Positions 50,992-59,103 of a stretch of DNA of 64,000 bases are shown here, one piece after another. Position 1 is the first letter of the stretch, and each line of letters begins with the position of its first letter. The notes below the pieces were generated by a model. That model made no database searches. It was given only the letters and a program-made list of their open reading frames with translations, and was not told the origin of the DNA. This DNA comes from Ruminococcus flavefaciens (lineage in GTDB: Bacteria > Bacillota > Clostridia > Oscillospirales > Ruminococcaceae). The stretch covers positions 62,001-126,000 of the forward strand of contig NZ_FRCT01000005.1 in NCBI RefSeq assembly GCF_900143025.1, given 5' to 3'. A program made the position numbers and the translations under genes.

Positions 50992-52263
50992 ATGGACAGT
51001 TCAGATATATGGAAGATAGTACTTGTCATAGCGATGATGATTTTTTCAGCGCTGTTTTCCGGCACTGAGACTGCATTTTCGAGTGTAAACAAGCTCAGGC
51101 TGAAAAACTACGAGGCGCAGGGCAGCAAAAAAGCAAAAAAAGCCCTGAGACTGGCAAATCGTTTTGATGAAGTACTTACGGCGGTGCTTATCGGCAACAA
51201 TATTGTCAATATCGCCACTTCATCGGTAAGTACTATCATATTTATAAAAATTTTCGGAAGCAAGGGCGCAGTTATATCAACTATCGTAATAACTGTGCTT
51301 GTACTGGTATTCTGCGAGGTACTGCCTAAATCCTACGCAAAGAAGAATGCGGAAAAGCTTGCACTTGCCTTTGCACCGGCGCTTTCGTTCCTTGTAATGC
51401 TTTTCAAGCCGTTTGTATTGCTGCTGAATAAGCTATCGTCAATGGTATCAAAGGGTGATGAAGCTCCGAGCGTTACCGAGGACGAGCTGAAGTACATGAT
51501 CGACGAGATCGAAGAACAGGGCGTTATTGAGGAGCAGGAGAGCGAGCTTGTAAAGAGTGCGCTTGAATTTGATGAGATCAACGTAAACGAGATACTCATT
51601 CCCCGTGTAAAGGTAGTGGGAGTTGAACTCGGTGCGACTATTGACGAAATAAAGGAGCTTTTCAGCAGGGAAATGTACTCACGACTCCCTGTTTACGAGA
51701 AGAGTCTTGATAACGTTATCGGTATCATCACAAATAAGGCGTTCTTCAAGATGCTTGTGGAGGGCGGAAACGACATAAAGTCTATCATACAGGAAGTACC
51801 GCACATAGCCGACTCTAAGCTGATAAGCGAGGCTATGCGTGATATGCAGCGTTCAAAGGTGCATCTTGCAGTAGTTATCGACCAGTACGGCGGAACAAAG
51901 GGCATAGTTACCCTTGAGGATATCATCGAGGAACTTGTGGGCGAGATATACGACGAGGACGACGAGATAGAGACCAATATATTGATGATAGCGCCCGATA
52001 AGTACGAGGTGGCAGGTGATATGAGCATAAGTGATATGCTGGAAATGCTCGACCTTGACGATGATATGATAACCACGGATTATACATCGGTCGGCGGCTG
52101 GGTCACAGATGTCATGGAGCATATCCCCGAAGCAGGCGAAACAGCCGAAAGCGGCATATTCCGCATCACTGTTGCAGAGATGAACGAGCAGACCGTAGAA
52201 AAGGTCATAATCGAGGTTCTCCCAACCGATGATGATGAAGATGATGACGAGGACGATGAATAG
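50992..52263 (+). CDS. CNNM/CorC-family transporter (hemolysin-related, DUF21-CBS)
   Basis: A 423-residue membrane protein. The N-terminal DUF21 domain has four helices (about 6-170) with FSALFSGTETAFSSVNKLRL and FCEVLPKSYAKKNAEKLA, as in CNNM/CorC magnesium transport proteins. A CBS pair follows (about 195-320: ILIPRVKVVGVELG, SRLPVYEKSLDNVIGIITNK, AVVIDQYGGTKGIVTLEDII, EELVGEIYDEDD), and then a CorC_HlyC domain with YTSVGGWVTDVMEHIP. It ends in an Asp/Glu run. Magnesium or related ion efflux is inferred from the family. A small membrane-protein gene lies 50 bp downstream. Confidence 0.92.
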   Translation: MDSSDIWKIVLVIAMMIFSALFSGTETAFSSVNKLRLKNYEAQGSKKAKKALRLANRFDEVLTAVLIGNNIVNIATSSVSTIIFIKIFGSKGAVISTIVITVLVLVFCEVLPKSYAKKNAEKLALAFAPALSFLVMLFKPFVLLLNKLSSMVSKGDEAPSVTEDELKYMIDEIEEQGVIEEQESELVKSALEFDEINVNEILIPRVKVVGVELGATIDEIKELFSREMYSRLPVYEKSLDNVIGIITNKAFFKMLVEGGNDIKSIIQEVPHIADSKLISEAMRDMQRSKVHLAVVIDQYGGTKGIVTLEDIIEELVGEIYDEDDEIETNILMIAPDKYEVAGDMSISDMLEMLDLDDDMITTDYTSVGGWVTDVMEHIPEAGETAESGIFRITVAEMNEQTVEKVIIEVLPTDDDEDDDEDDE

Positions 52264-52271
52264 CATTGTAT

Positions 52272-52291
52272 GGGCGGATAATATCCGCCCA
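52272..52291. repeat. GGGCGGATAATATCCGCCC hairpin
   Basis: A short palindromic hairpin between the CNNM gene and the small membrane-protein gene, of the same family as those at 45895, 57966 and 58006. Confidence 0.65.
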
Positions 52292-52313
52292 TGCGATTAT
52301 CAGGGGTGAAGCT

Positions 52314-52610
52314 ATGAAAAAGAAAAGCGGAAAGACATTCATACTTTCGGGTTTAATATTACTTTTTGCGGGACTTCTTACCGATATACGGGTGATATTA
52401 CGGCTGTTGAAAGCAATAACAGCTCCCGAGCTCGATAAAATAGGCATTATAGGCGGTGCGGACGAACCTACCGCACGTTTTCTGATTGAAAGCATTTTTC
52501 GGGATATGAATATCATCGAAAAAGCAGGACTTCTTCTGATAATTATTGCACTTGTACTTATTATAATAGGTATCATAAAATGCATTATCAACAAACATAA
52601 CAAAGAGTAA
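52314..52610 (+). CDS. Small two-helix membrane protein with an OadB-like motif
   Basis: A 98-residue protein. Helix 1 is about residues 9-30 (FILSGLILLFAGLL) and helix 2 about 70-92 (AGLLLIIIALVLIIIGIIKC). Between them lies IGIIGGADEPTARFLI, which resembles the conserved GIIGGADGPT segment of the beta subunit of sodium-pumping decarboxylases (OadB/GcdB), here with E in place of G and no other part of that pump. ATG 52314 follows AGGGGTGA; the open frame extending upstream runs through a repeat hairpin. It follows the CNNM transporter gene on the same strand, so a role in ion transport is possible but unproven. Confidence 0.7.
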   Translation: MKKKSGKTFILSGLILLFAGLLTDIRVILRLLKAITAPELDKIGIIGGADEPTARFLIESIFRDMNIIEKAGLLLIIIALVLIIIGIIKCIINKHNKE

Positions 52611-52615
52611 CAACA

Positions 52616-52648
52616 AAGCCCGAAGCATTGCTTCGGGCTTGTTTTATA
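52616..52648 (+). terminator. Terminator after the small membrane-protein gene
   Basis: AAGCCCGAAGC-ATT-GCTTCGGGCTT, then GTTTTATAG. Confidence 0.85.
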
Positions 52649-52717
52649 GTCGATATTAACAATTAAATGCAGCTTGATTTGTGTATTCCTACAAAGCTGA
52701 AAATTATTTTTTTGATA

Positions 52718-52766
52718 ATCAATGGTTTCCCATTGATTTTTGCACTTTTTTTGCCCTATTATAGAA
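52718..52766 (-). repeat. GAAA-loop hairpin element, inverted copy
   Basis: On the minus strand: TTCTATAATAGGGC, 15 bases, ATCAATGG-GAAA-CCATTGAT. This matches 7240-7288 in both blocks and spacing. It begins nine bases past the kinase gene stop. Confidence 0.75.
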
Positions 52767-52774
52767 GGCGGAAT

Positions 52775-54091
52775 TTATTCCACAGTACCTTCGTTTCTTC
52801 CGATGGTGAGGACGAAGCCCTTATTTATAGGCATAATGCCGTTAGGATCAACAGTTTTAACAGTATTATCGGGCAGCTTTACGCTCCATGTATCGTTTGT
52901 AAGATTGCGGAGAGCGTGCTTGCTTGGGTCCTTTTTATTGCGGACTACCTCGCCGATGACCTTGTGGAAATCTCCGTCAGTTTCTCCTGTCATACCCTCA
53001 TAGAGCTTAGCACCGCCGAATGAAGGCAGTTCAAAACGCTTGAACTTGATACTTTCCGTACAGGTGAGCTGACCGCCGCAATACATACAGCTAACGGAAT
53101 ATTTCGGAGTAATGAATGTTTCCTTGCCGCAGTGAGGGCAGGGAACAGTCTCGCTTCTAAGCTTAACGAAAGCGTCCAGCCATGTCATTTCGATAACACG
53201 GTCATAGGGCGGCTGTACCGATTTTTTTCCGAAGGACTCGATAAACAGGTCGCGGATATATTCGGGATAAATCTTCCAGAAACGGAGGGTATTTGTGTTC
53301 AGCTGGTTATTTGCGGCATTTCTGTCGTCCTCCGGGTCGAGAACGAAAACAGGATCACTTCCGTAGAATTTCTTTTCAAGCTCGGGAGTCATGCATGGGG
53401 GAGTTGAATACTTGCCCTCAAGAGGGTGCTCGATAAAGAGCATACGGAAAAGGATAACTGCAAGTGAGAAACGGTCAGAGCGTTTGTCGGGAGCACCGCC
53501 GAGGACTACCTCAGGTGCCATATAACGCTGTTTACCTGCGATACCGAAGTTTACACCGCGCTCGGAAACGTTGTCGTTGTCGCAGATAAGAACATCGCCG
53601 TTCTGCGGATCAATGAAGAAGTTGCCGTTATTGAGGTCCTGATAGCTGTAGCCGTCATTATGGAGAGCACGGAAGCCCTCGATGATATTGATCGCGGCAT
53701 TGCAGCGGGCAGTAATATTTGCGAAGCTTGCCTTCATGCGGCGGGTTTTAGGATCCCAGAGCAGGAAACGTGTAAGCTCCTCATATCCCTTTGGACGAAG
53801 TGGCATTATATAGCCGAAGCTTCCGTCTATCCAGTTGGAAAGCTCCTCAGGCCAGAGAAAATTCTTTGTGGGAGCGCCCTTCTTGATGTTTGCCTTGAGG
53901 TTTTCGTAGAATTCCTGCGGGTTCTTCATCTTGTCAACAGTGGACTTATGGTACCATTTAAGTGCCATTTGCTTTCCGTTGCACTCGACTCTGTAGACAT
54001 TTCCCTGTCCGCCTCCGCCGAGAAATTCCAGAATAGTAAACGTAGAATTGTAAATGGTTTTGCCTTTGTAGCCTGTTTTGAGTTCTGCCAT
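52775..54091 (-). CDS. Protein kinase-like protein with zinc ribbon and FHA-like C-terminus
   Basis: A 438-residue soluble protein. The kinase fold runs from about 15 to 300: Gly-rich loop LGGGGQGNVY (24-33), Lys45 in ALKW, catalytic-loop Asp152 in GYSYQDLNNGNFFI (Y-Q-D in place of H-R-D), and metal Asp171 in ICDNDN (D-N-D in place of D-F-G). The activation segment ends in YMAPEVV. Residues about 318-342 form a zinc ribbon (CPHCGKE, CMYCGGQ). The final 80 residues look like an FHA-type phosphothreonine-binding domain (KDPSKHALRNLTNDTW). Residues needed for catalysis are kept despite changed motifs. It probably lies in one transcript with the SGNH and MBOAT genes. Confidence 0.8.
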   Translation of the reverse strand: MAELKTGYKGKTIYNSTFTILEFLGGGGQGNVYRVECNGKQMALKWYHKSTVDKMKNPQEFYENLKANIKKGAPTKNFLWPEELSNWIDGSFGYIMPLRPKGYEELTRFLLWDPKTRRMKASFANITARCNAAINIIEGFRALHNDGYSYQDLNNGNFFIDPQNGDVLICDNDNVSERGVNFGIAGKQRYMAPEVVLGGAPDKRSDRFSLAVILFRMLFIEHPLEGKYSTPPCMTPELEKKFYGSDPVFVLDPEDDRNAANNQLNTNTLRFWKIYPEYIRDLFIESFGKKSVQPPYDRVIEMTWLDAFVKLRSETVPCPHCGKETFITPKYSVSCMYCGGQLTCTESIKFKRFELPSFGGAKLYEGMTGETDGDFHKVIGEVVRNKKDPSKHALRNLTNDTWSVKLPDNTVKTVDPNGIMPINKGFVLTIGRNEGTVE

Positions 54092-54140
54092 GATAATGCT
54101 CCTTTCATATCCCTTATAATTGCGGAATTACCGCCGTTTA

Positions 54141-55097
54141 TCACATATTTGAAAATTCCTCGTTCTGAGGAAGCTTTGTGGTTGCAGGTTCTGTCTCCGA
54201 GGGCTTTTCCTCGGTTTTGGCTGTATCTTCAGGCTGCTGTGCAGCTGTAGCCGCAGGTGCAGGAGCACCGCCCTTTACAACTGTATTCTGACAGAGCCAG
54301 TCGCACCATATCGAATAATACTTAGCAAGGAAATGTACTCCGTCGCTTGAGCTTTCGCTTGGGAGTGCGCCGTATTCGTCATCAAAGATGCAGTTTGCAT
54401 CAAGGTAGAAGACCTTGCTGTTGTCCGCCATTTCAGAAAGGCGGCTGTTTAGCATATTTATTCGATCATTGTTGATGATATTGTTTTCATATGCAGAAGT
54501 AACGTGGAGATTTGCCTGAATGTATATGATAGCATCGGGCTGTACCTCTTTTATACCGTCGATGATCTTTCTGTAAGCTGATACAGTAAGCTCTATATCG
54601 TTGCCTACTTCGTTTATGCCGAGCATAACGTATATTTTTGCATACTTCTTTTCATTGAGAAATGCCCATACAGTTTTTCCGTTTTCTGTGGTATTGTCTA
54701 TCTGATATGCGGAAAGACCCACATTGCAGAAGTAATCTGCATTTTTCAGCGTACCGTAGTCGCGTATGCCAACTGTACGGGAGTCGCCGATAAACAGCGC
54801 GTCATCGAAGTATTCGGGACCGCTCGGCACGAAAATGGTCTGTGCAGGGGAGGGAACAGTTCCATTCTGCACTTCCGCAGCAGCTGTTTCACCCTCGGAT
54901 GTGGGCTGAGTTGCTGCATTTGGATCGGCAGGAGTTGCTGATGTTGCAGGCTGAGTTGTGGCAACAGGCATTTTTATAGTTGTCTTTGACGCTTTGGCGG
55001 TACTGTTTTTCCATATCTGCTTATATATGAAGGGCGAAGCCACAAAGCAGGTAAGAAGCAGTATTATCGTATATATACCTTGTCTGAATCTACTCAC
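54141..55097 (-). CDS. Exported SGNH/GDSL hydrolase, probable partner of the MBOAT protein
   Basis: A 318-residue protein with an N-terminal anchor (IYTIILLLTCFVASPFIYK) and Thr/Ala/Pro linker (35-85). The SGNH fold follows: block I LFIGDSRTVGIRD (nucleophile Ser), block III MLGINEVGND (Asn), and block V DGVHFLAKYY (Asp and His). A second low-complexity Ala/Pro/Glu/Thr tail ends the protein. It starts with GTG after AGGAGAG, 12 bases downstream of the MBOAT gene. Such pairs acetylate or otherwise acylate cell-envelope polysaccharides (as in alginate or peptidoglycan O-acetylation); the acceptor here is unknown. Confidence 0.85.
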   Translation of the reverse strand: MSRFRQGIYTIILLLTCFVASPFIYKQIWKNSTAKASKTTIKMPVATTQPATSATPADPNAATQPTSEGETAAAEVQNGTVPSPAQTIFVPSGPEYFDDALFIGDSRTVGIRDYGTLKNADYFCNVGLSAYQIDNTTENGKTVWAFLNEKKYAKIYVMLGINEVGNDIELTVSAYRKIIDGIKEVQPDAIIYIQANLHVTSAYENNIINNDRINMLNSRLSEMADNSKVFYLDANCIFDDEYGALPSESSSDGVHFLAKYYSIWCDWLCQNTVVKGGAPAPAATAAQQPEDTAKTEEKPSETEPATTKLPQNEEFSNM

Positions 55098-55109
55098 GAT
55101 AGTCTCTCC

Positions 55110-56651
55110 TTAAAATCTGAAATACATGAACGGGTCATCGAGTCCTTTGTACATACAGTAGACAGATGCCCAGAATACTGCCAGAAGAACGATTGCAGTG
55201 AACGGGGAATTTTTCATCTTTTTGTAAAGCTTCTGAGGAAGCGTTGTTGAGAAGATGATGCCTGCTGCGAAGTATTTCCAGTATATTCCCCAGTATTTTA
55301 CATAGTCATTGTCAAGTACAGCATAGGTCTTCTGCGGCAGGAATGGAAGAAGTCTCCTGAAGTATATGCCAAGTTCATGGAAGTCCGTAATGGCGAAGAT
55401 AAGCCATGTAAGCGGTATCACGAAGAACATATAGGCGTGTCCGAGAGGCTTGATCTTATTCAGTACCTTGCCTGTCCAGTTCTTTTCTGTCATTATTATT
55501 GCAAAGAGAATAAGTCCCCAGAGTACGAAGTTCCAGCTTGCGCCGTGCCACAGACCTGTGAAAAGCCATACGATAAATGTATTCCTGATCGTAGCAGCGC
55601 TGCCCTTTCTGTTTCCGCCAAGGGGGATATATATGTATTCCTTGAACCATGTACCGAGGGTCATATGCCACCTTCTCCAGAACTCCGTCATAGTGAGGGA
55701 GAGGTAAGGGTGGTCGAAGTTTCGGGGAAGATCGAAGCCCATTATCTTTCCGAGACCTATCGCCATGAGGGAATAGCCGCAGAAATCGAAGTAGAGCTGG
55801 AAGGAATAAGCGAATATGCCAAGCCATGCAAGCTTTGAGGAGATACTTTCGTAGCCTATCATGGAGATATCGCTCCAAAGTCCGCCTATCTGGTTTGCGA
55901 TAAGCACCTTATATCCGAGACCAATGGTAAATGTCTTTAGACCGTCCTCAACCTTGCTCATGGTGTGTTTACGGTTTCTGAGCTCCTTTGCAACATGGTC
56001 GTATGTTACGATAGGACCTGCAATAAGCTGTGGGAACATACTGATATATGCACCGTAGTTCACAAGACTTTTCTCAGCCTTAGCTTTTCCTCTGAAAACA
56101 TCGGCTATATAGGATACGTTCTGGAAGGTATAGAAGCTTATGCCTATAGGGAGGATAATATCTTTAACTGTCAGGCTCTGGTGGAAAAGAGTGTTGATAT
56201 TCTCGGTGCCGAATGACCAGTATTTGAAGAATATGAGCCACCAGAAGTTGAATGCCACACCAAAGAACAGCCATGCCTTTTTGGCATGGCGGCTGTTTTC
56301 AATAAACTGCGCTACTATGAAGTTAAGCAGAGTCGTAAGCAGGAAAAGAAAGATGTAAACAGGCTTTCTTACGCCGAAGCTGTAGAATAAAACGCTTCCT
56401 GCGAATATTATAAGATTTTGATATTCTATCCGCGAGCACGTATTTGCTTTCAGGAAGATCAAAAGCACCGCCAGCAAGAAAATCATTATATGAAGCGGCT
56501 TTGTATATCCGAGAGTGTGGAAAATCTCGTATCCCGCGACCGAGCTTCCAATCAATAATACGAAATTTCTGTATTTCTTTTTAGATGCCGCATAGGCTAT
56601 CATAAAAACAGGCAGGAAAATGAAAATAAATTCCAAGCTGCTGAAGACCAA
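55110..56651 (-). CDS. MBOAT-family O-acyltransferase (AlgI/DltB/PatA type)
   Basis: A 513-residue integral membrane protein with about 11 helices. Family motifs: MVFSSLEFIFIFLPVF at the start, LPIGISFYTFQNVSYIADVF, FPQLIAGPIVTYDHV, YSFQLYFDFCGYSLMAIG, FWRRWHMTLGTWFKEYIYIP, and the catalytic His in WLFTGLWHGASWNFVLWG. It moves an acyl group across the membrane for transfer to a cell-wall polymer, with the SGNH protein as probable final transferase. TTG 56651 is proposed as the start because homologues begin M-V-F-S-S and AGGGTGG is placed correctly; GTG 56660 is the alternative. It is the first gene of the MBOAT-SGNH-kinase cluster. Confidence 0.9.
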   Translation of the reverse strand: MVFSSLEFIFIFLPVFMIAYAASKKKYRNFVLLIGSSVAGYEIFHTLGYTKPLHIMIFLLAVLLIFLKANTCSRIEYQNLIIFAGSVLFYSFGVRKPVYIFLFLLTTLLNFIVAQFIENSRHAKKAWLFFGVAFNFWWLIFFKYWSFGTENINTLFHQSLTVKDIILPIGISFYTFQNVSYIADVFRGKAKAEKSLVNYGAYISMFPQLIAGPIVTYDHVAKELRNRKHTMSKVEDGLKTFTIGLGYKVLIANQIGGLWSDISMIGYESISSKLAWLGIFAYSFQLYFDFCGYSLMAIGLGKIMGFDLPRNFDHPYLSLTMTEFWRRWHMTLGTWFKEYIYIPLGGNRKGSAATIRNTFIVWLFTGLWHGASWNFVLWGLILFAIIMTEKNWTGKVLNKIKPLGHAYMFFVIPLTWLIFAITDFHELGIYFRRLLPFLPQKTYAVLDNDYVKYWGIYWKYFAAGIIFSTTLPQKLYKKMKNSPFTAIVLLAVFWASVYCMYKGLDDPFMYFRF

Positions 56652-56856
56652 ATAAACCACCCTTTAATTAATTCATTTATTATCAAAACGCAGAACTCAG
56701 CTTTGTGTGTTATCTGCGGAAAATAGCAGTATAAAAACTCATACATTTATATTTTACACGTTTGATATTTAAATGTCAATACCTTTGGAATAATGTAGCA
56801 ATTTGCAGTAAACAGTCATCGAAAAGGAGATTTTTTTGCCATTTCCGACTATATTA

Positions 56857-56940
56857 GAGCCGTTAGCCTTTAGCCCTTAGCCGTTAGCAGAACTAAGAGC
56901 TAAGAACTAAGCCGTGTAGGGGCTGCCTTTGGCAGTCCGC
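56857..56940. repeat. Heptamer array (locus 3) and left arm of an inverted repeat
   Basis: Four TTAGCC heptamers (56857-56888) run into AGCAGAACTAAG and a GTAGGGGCTGCC-TTT-GGCAGTCCGC hairpin. The block 56872-56940 recurs inverted at 58059-58120 with one 7-bp unit fewer. The rest of the 516-bp gap before the lipoprotein gene is AT-rich and has no gene. Confidence 0.8.
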
Positions 56941-57092
56941 CAGTTAGTAGTAAGTAGAGAGTAGTGTAGGAACGACCGCAATACTTGCGCTGCTGTGCAA
57001 ATATGGGTAAGCAATGTTTATAATTATTTTGGTTTTATTTTTACATTATTTGCGTACAATCACGATTTAATGGTTGATTTTTTGGCTTTTTG

Positions 57093-57121
57093 TTGACGTT
57101 GCTTCGGTTCGGTGCTATAAT
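57093..57121 (+). promoter_or_regulatory. SigA-type promoter of the 57-kb lipoprotein gene
   Basis: TTGACG (57093-57098), 17-base spacer, TATAAT (57116-57121). Confidence 0.75.
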
Positions 57122-57167
57122 TGACAACGAGTAAAGCCATATAACGGGCAAAAAAGGAGAAATTTAC

Positions 57168-57908
57168 ATGAAGAAACAGTTTATCGCAGCAGCGCTCATT
57201 GCAGCACTGGTACTTACAGCCTGCGGCGAGTCTAAAACAAGCGAAAAGACTTCGGAAAAGGCAACCGAGGCTACAACAACTGCCGAAGCTACAGAGGCAA
57301 AAGAAGCAGAAACAGAAGCTACAGAGACTGCAACAGAAGCCGTAACAGAGGCTGCTGTTCCAACAGAGCTCAGCGACAAATACGTTGACTTTAATAACAT
57401 GAGTTTTAAGTATAACGGTCATTTGATGACGCTCGGCGTATCTACATTACAGGATTTCCTTGACGCAGGCTTAGAGCCAAAGGACAATTACGATAAGGTG
57501 TGGAAAGAAAGCTTTCATGGTAGTCCGCATGAGGCTGGCTGTGCAATTGAATATACCGTATCTTTAGGAAATTCTGAAGCATATTGCAATTTATATTTCT
57601 GCAATCTTAAAGAGGAAGGAACGCCGATGAAAGACTGTGTTCTCTGTTATATAAGCTATGATGGCAGCAAACTTGATAAGAAAAACGGGGAATACTGCAA
57701 TGGTTTTGAATTTGCTTTCCCTTATAATCTTACAGCAGATGAACTTACCGCAAACAGCGGCGAACCGACTTACAAAAAAGGTGAAAATGGATTCTTTTAT
57801 ACAGAAACATCAACTGTTTTCACCGACGAGGAAAGAAGCATCGTTTTTAGCTTTGATAACAATAATGATTGGACAATTATTGGTGTGAATATGACATGGA
57901 CTTCATGA
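57168..57908 (+). CDS. Lipoprotein with Glu/Ala/Thr linker, unknown domain
   Basis: A 246-residue lipoprotein. Signal MKKQFIAAALIAALVLTAC with lipobox L-T-A-C19. Residues 22-65 are a Glu/Ala/Thr repeat (ATEATTTAEATEAKEAE). The remaining 180 residues form one domain of mostly beta character with four Cys (two around AGCAIEYT and AYCNLYFC), possibly disulfide-bonded. It contains FKYNGHLMTLGVSTLQDFLD, DELTANSGEPTYKKGE and SFDNNNDWTIIGVNM, a pattern seen in small secreted beta-lactamase-inhibitor-like folds, which is only an impression. GGAG precedes the ATG. It is bracketed by inverted intergenic repeats. Confidence 0.7.
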   Translation: MKKQFIAAALIAALVLTACGESKTSEKTSEKATEATTTAEATEAKEAETEATETATEAVTEAAVPTELSDKYVDFNNMSFKYNGHLMTLGVSTLQDFLDAGLEPKDNYDKVWKESFHGSPHEAGCAIEYTVSLGNSEAYCNLYFCNLKEEGTPMKDCVLCYISYDGSKLDKKNGEYCNGFEFAFPYNLTADELTANSGEPTYKKGENGFFYTETSTVFTDEERSIVFSFDNNNDWTIIGVNMTWTS

Positions 57909-57924
57909 CATAATAAAAACACAG

Positions 57925-57956
57925 CGCAGCAAGGATAATACCTGCTGCGTTTTTTC
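57925..57956 (+). terminator. Terminator of the 57-kb lipoprotein gene
   Basis: CGCAGCA / TGCTGCG followed by TTTTTTCTGTC. Confidence 0.8.
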
Positions 57957-57960
57957 TGTC

Positions 57961-58030
57961 TGTAGGGGCGCACAGTGTGCGCCCGTTAGTTTTTGCGGCT
58001 ATTTCGGGCGAACGATGTTCGCCCCTACAA
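57961..58030. repeat. Two GTAGGGGCG-type hairpins
   Basis: GGGCGCAC-AGT-GTGCGCCC (57966-57984) and GGGCGAAC-GAT-GTTCGCCC (58006-58024), the latter followed by CTAC, so that it faces the opposite way. Members of the same dispersed hairpin family as at 45895 and 52273. Confidence 0.7.
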
Positions 58031-58058
58031 ATGGTCATTTGAGGTCTTTTTGAGACTT

Positions 58059-58120
58059 GCGGACTGCCAAAGGCAGCCCCTACATGGCTTAGTTCTTAGT
58101 TCTGCTAAAAGCTAAGGGCT
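58059..58120. repeat. Right arm of the inverted repeat around the lipoprotein gene
   Basis: Inverted, slightly shorter copy of 56872-56940. It overlaps the start of the 92-bp repeat that follows. Confidence 0.8.
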
Positions 58121-58209
58121 CGGGACGTCGAGGACTTCCAACAGAAGCCGCGACCCTCTGTCAGCTTTGCTGACATCTCCATACACTGTAGGGAGTCACC
58201 GTCCCCTAC
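58118..58209 (-). repeat. 92-bp structured repeat, copy 2 (inverted)
   Basis: Reverse complement of 45770-45861 with two mismatches in 92 bp. It ends 36 bp before the folD stop, so the folD transcript runs into its hairpins. Confidence 0.85.
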
Positions 58210-58245
58210 AAAAAAAGGAACGCCGAGTACGGCGTTCCCTACATA

Positions 58246-59103
58246 TTACTCAATACCTGCCTGCTGTTTTGCGGCTGTGAGAGTGTTCTTCATAAGCATT
58301 GCGATAGTCATAGGACCTACGCCGCCGGGAACAGGAGTAATGAATGAAGCCTTCTTCTCAGCAGACTCGAACTCTACATCTCCGCAGAGCTTGCCGTTTT
58401 CAAGACGGTTCATGCCTACGTCGATAACTACTGCGCCTTCCTTTATCATGTCGCCTGTAACGAAGTTAGCACGACCGATAGCAACTACGAGTATATCTGC
58501 ACCGAGGCATATCTCCTTGAGGTTCTTGGTCTTTGAGTGGCAGATAGTAACTGTGCCGTTCTTCTGGAGAAGGAGCATTGCCTGCGGCTTGCCTACGATA
58601 TTGCTTCTGCCGATAACTACGCACTGCTTGCCTGTGATATCTGTGCCTGTGCTCTCAATAAGGCGCATAACGCCTGCGGGAGTGCATGGCAGGAAAGAAT
58701 ATTCGCCTATCATTATCTTTCCTACGTTGATAGGGTGGAAAGCGTCAACGTCCTTATCAGGTGATATAGCGTTGATAACTGCCTTTTCGTCGATATGCTT
58801 AGGCAGAGGGAGCTGTACAAGTATGCCGTTTACTCTGTCGTCACGGTTAAGTACATTTACAAGGTCGAGGAGCTGCTCCTGTGTTGTTGTCTCGTCAAGA
58901 GCATACTCATATGACTGGAAGCCAACAGCCTCGCAAGCCTTCTTCTTGTTGTTTACATAGACTCTTGATGCAGGATCGTTTCCTACGATAACTACTGCAA
59001 GACCTACCTTGAGTCCCTTTTCATCTCTGAGCTTAGCTGTTTCTTCTGCTACCTCAGCCTTTACTGCTGCGGAAACTGCTTTTCCGTCTATTAACTGTGC
59101 CAT
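58246..59103 (-). CDS. folD: Methylenetetrahydrofolate dehydrogenase / methenyl-THF cyclohydrolase
   Basis: A 285-residue bifunctional enzyme of one-carbon metabolism that interconverts methylene-, methenyl- and formyl-THF with NADP. The catalytic Lys region is [20 protein letters not shown]. The substrate segment is [13 protein letters not shown]. The nucleotide-binding loop is [17 protein letters not shown], and the C-terminal signature is [19 protein letters not shown]. The length is normal. The start directly follows the lgt stop (TAA-ATG), so it is the last gene of a four-gene minus-strand operon. Confidence 0.97.
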   Translation of the reverse strand: MAQLIDGKAVSAAVKAEVAEETAKLRDEKGLKVGLAVVIVGNDPASRVYVNNKKKACEAVGFQSYEYALDETTTQEQLLDLVNVLNRDDRVNGILVQLPLPKHIDEKAVINAISPDKDVDAFHPINVGKIMIGEYSFLPCTPAGVMRLIESTGTDITGKQCVVIGRSNIVGKPQAMLLLQKNGTVTICHSKTKNLKEICLGADILVVAIGRANFVTGDMIKEGAVVIDVGMNRLENGKLCGDVEFESAEKKASFITPVPGGVGPMTIAMLMKNTLTAAKQQAGIE

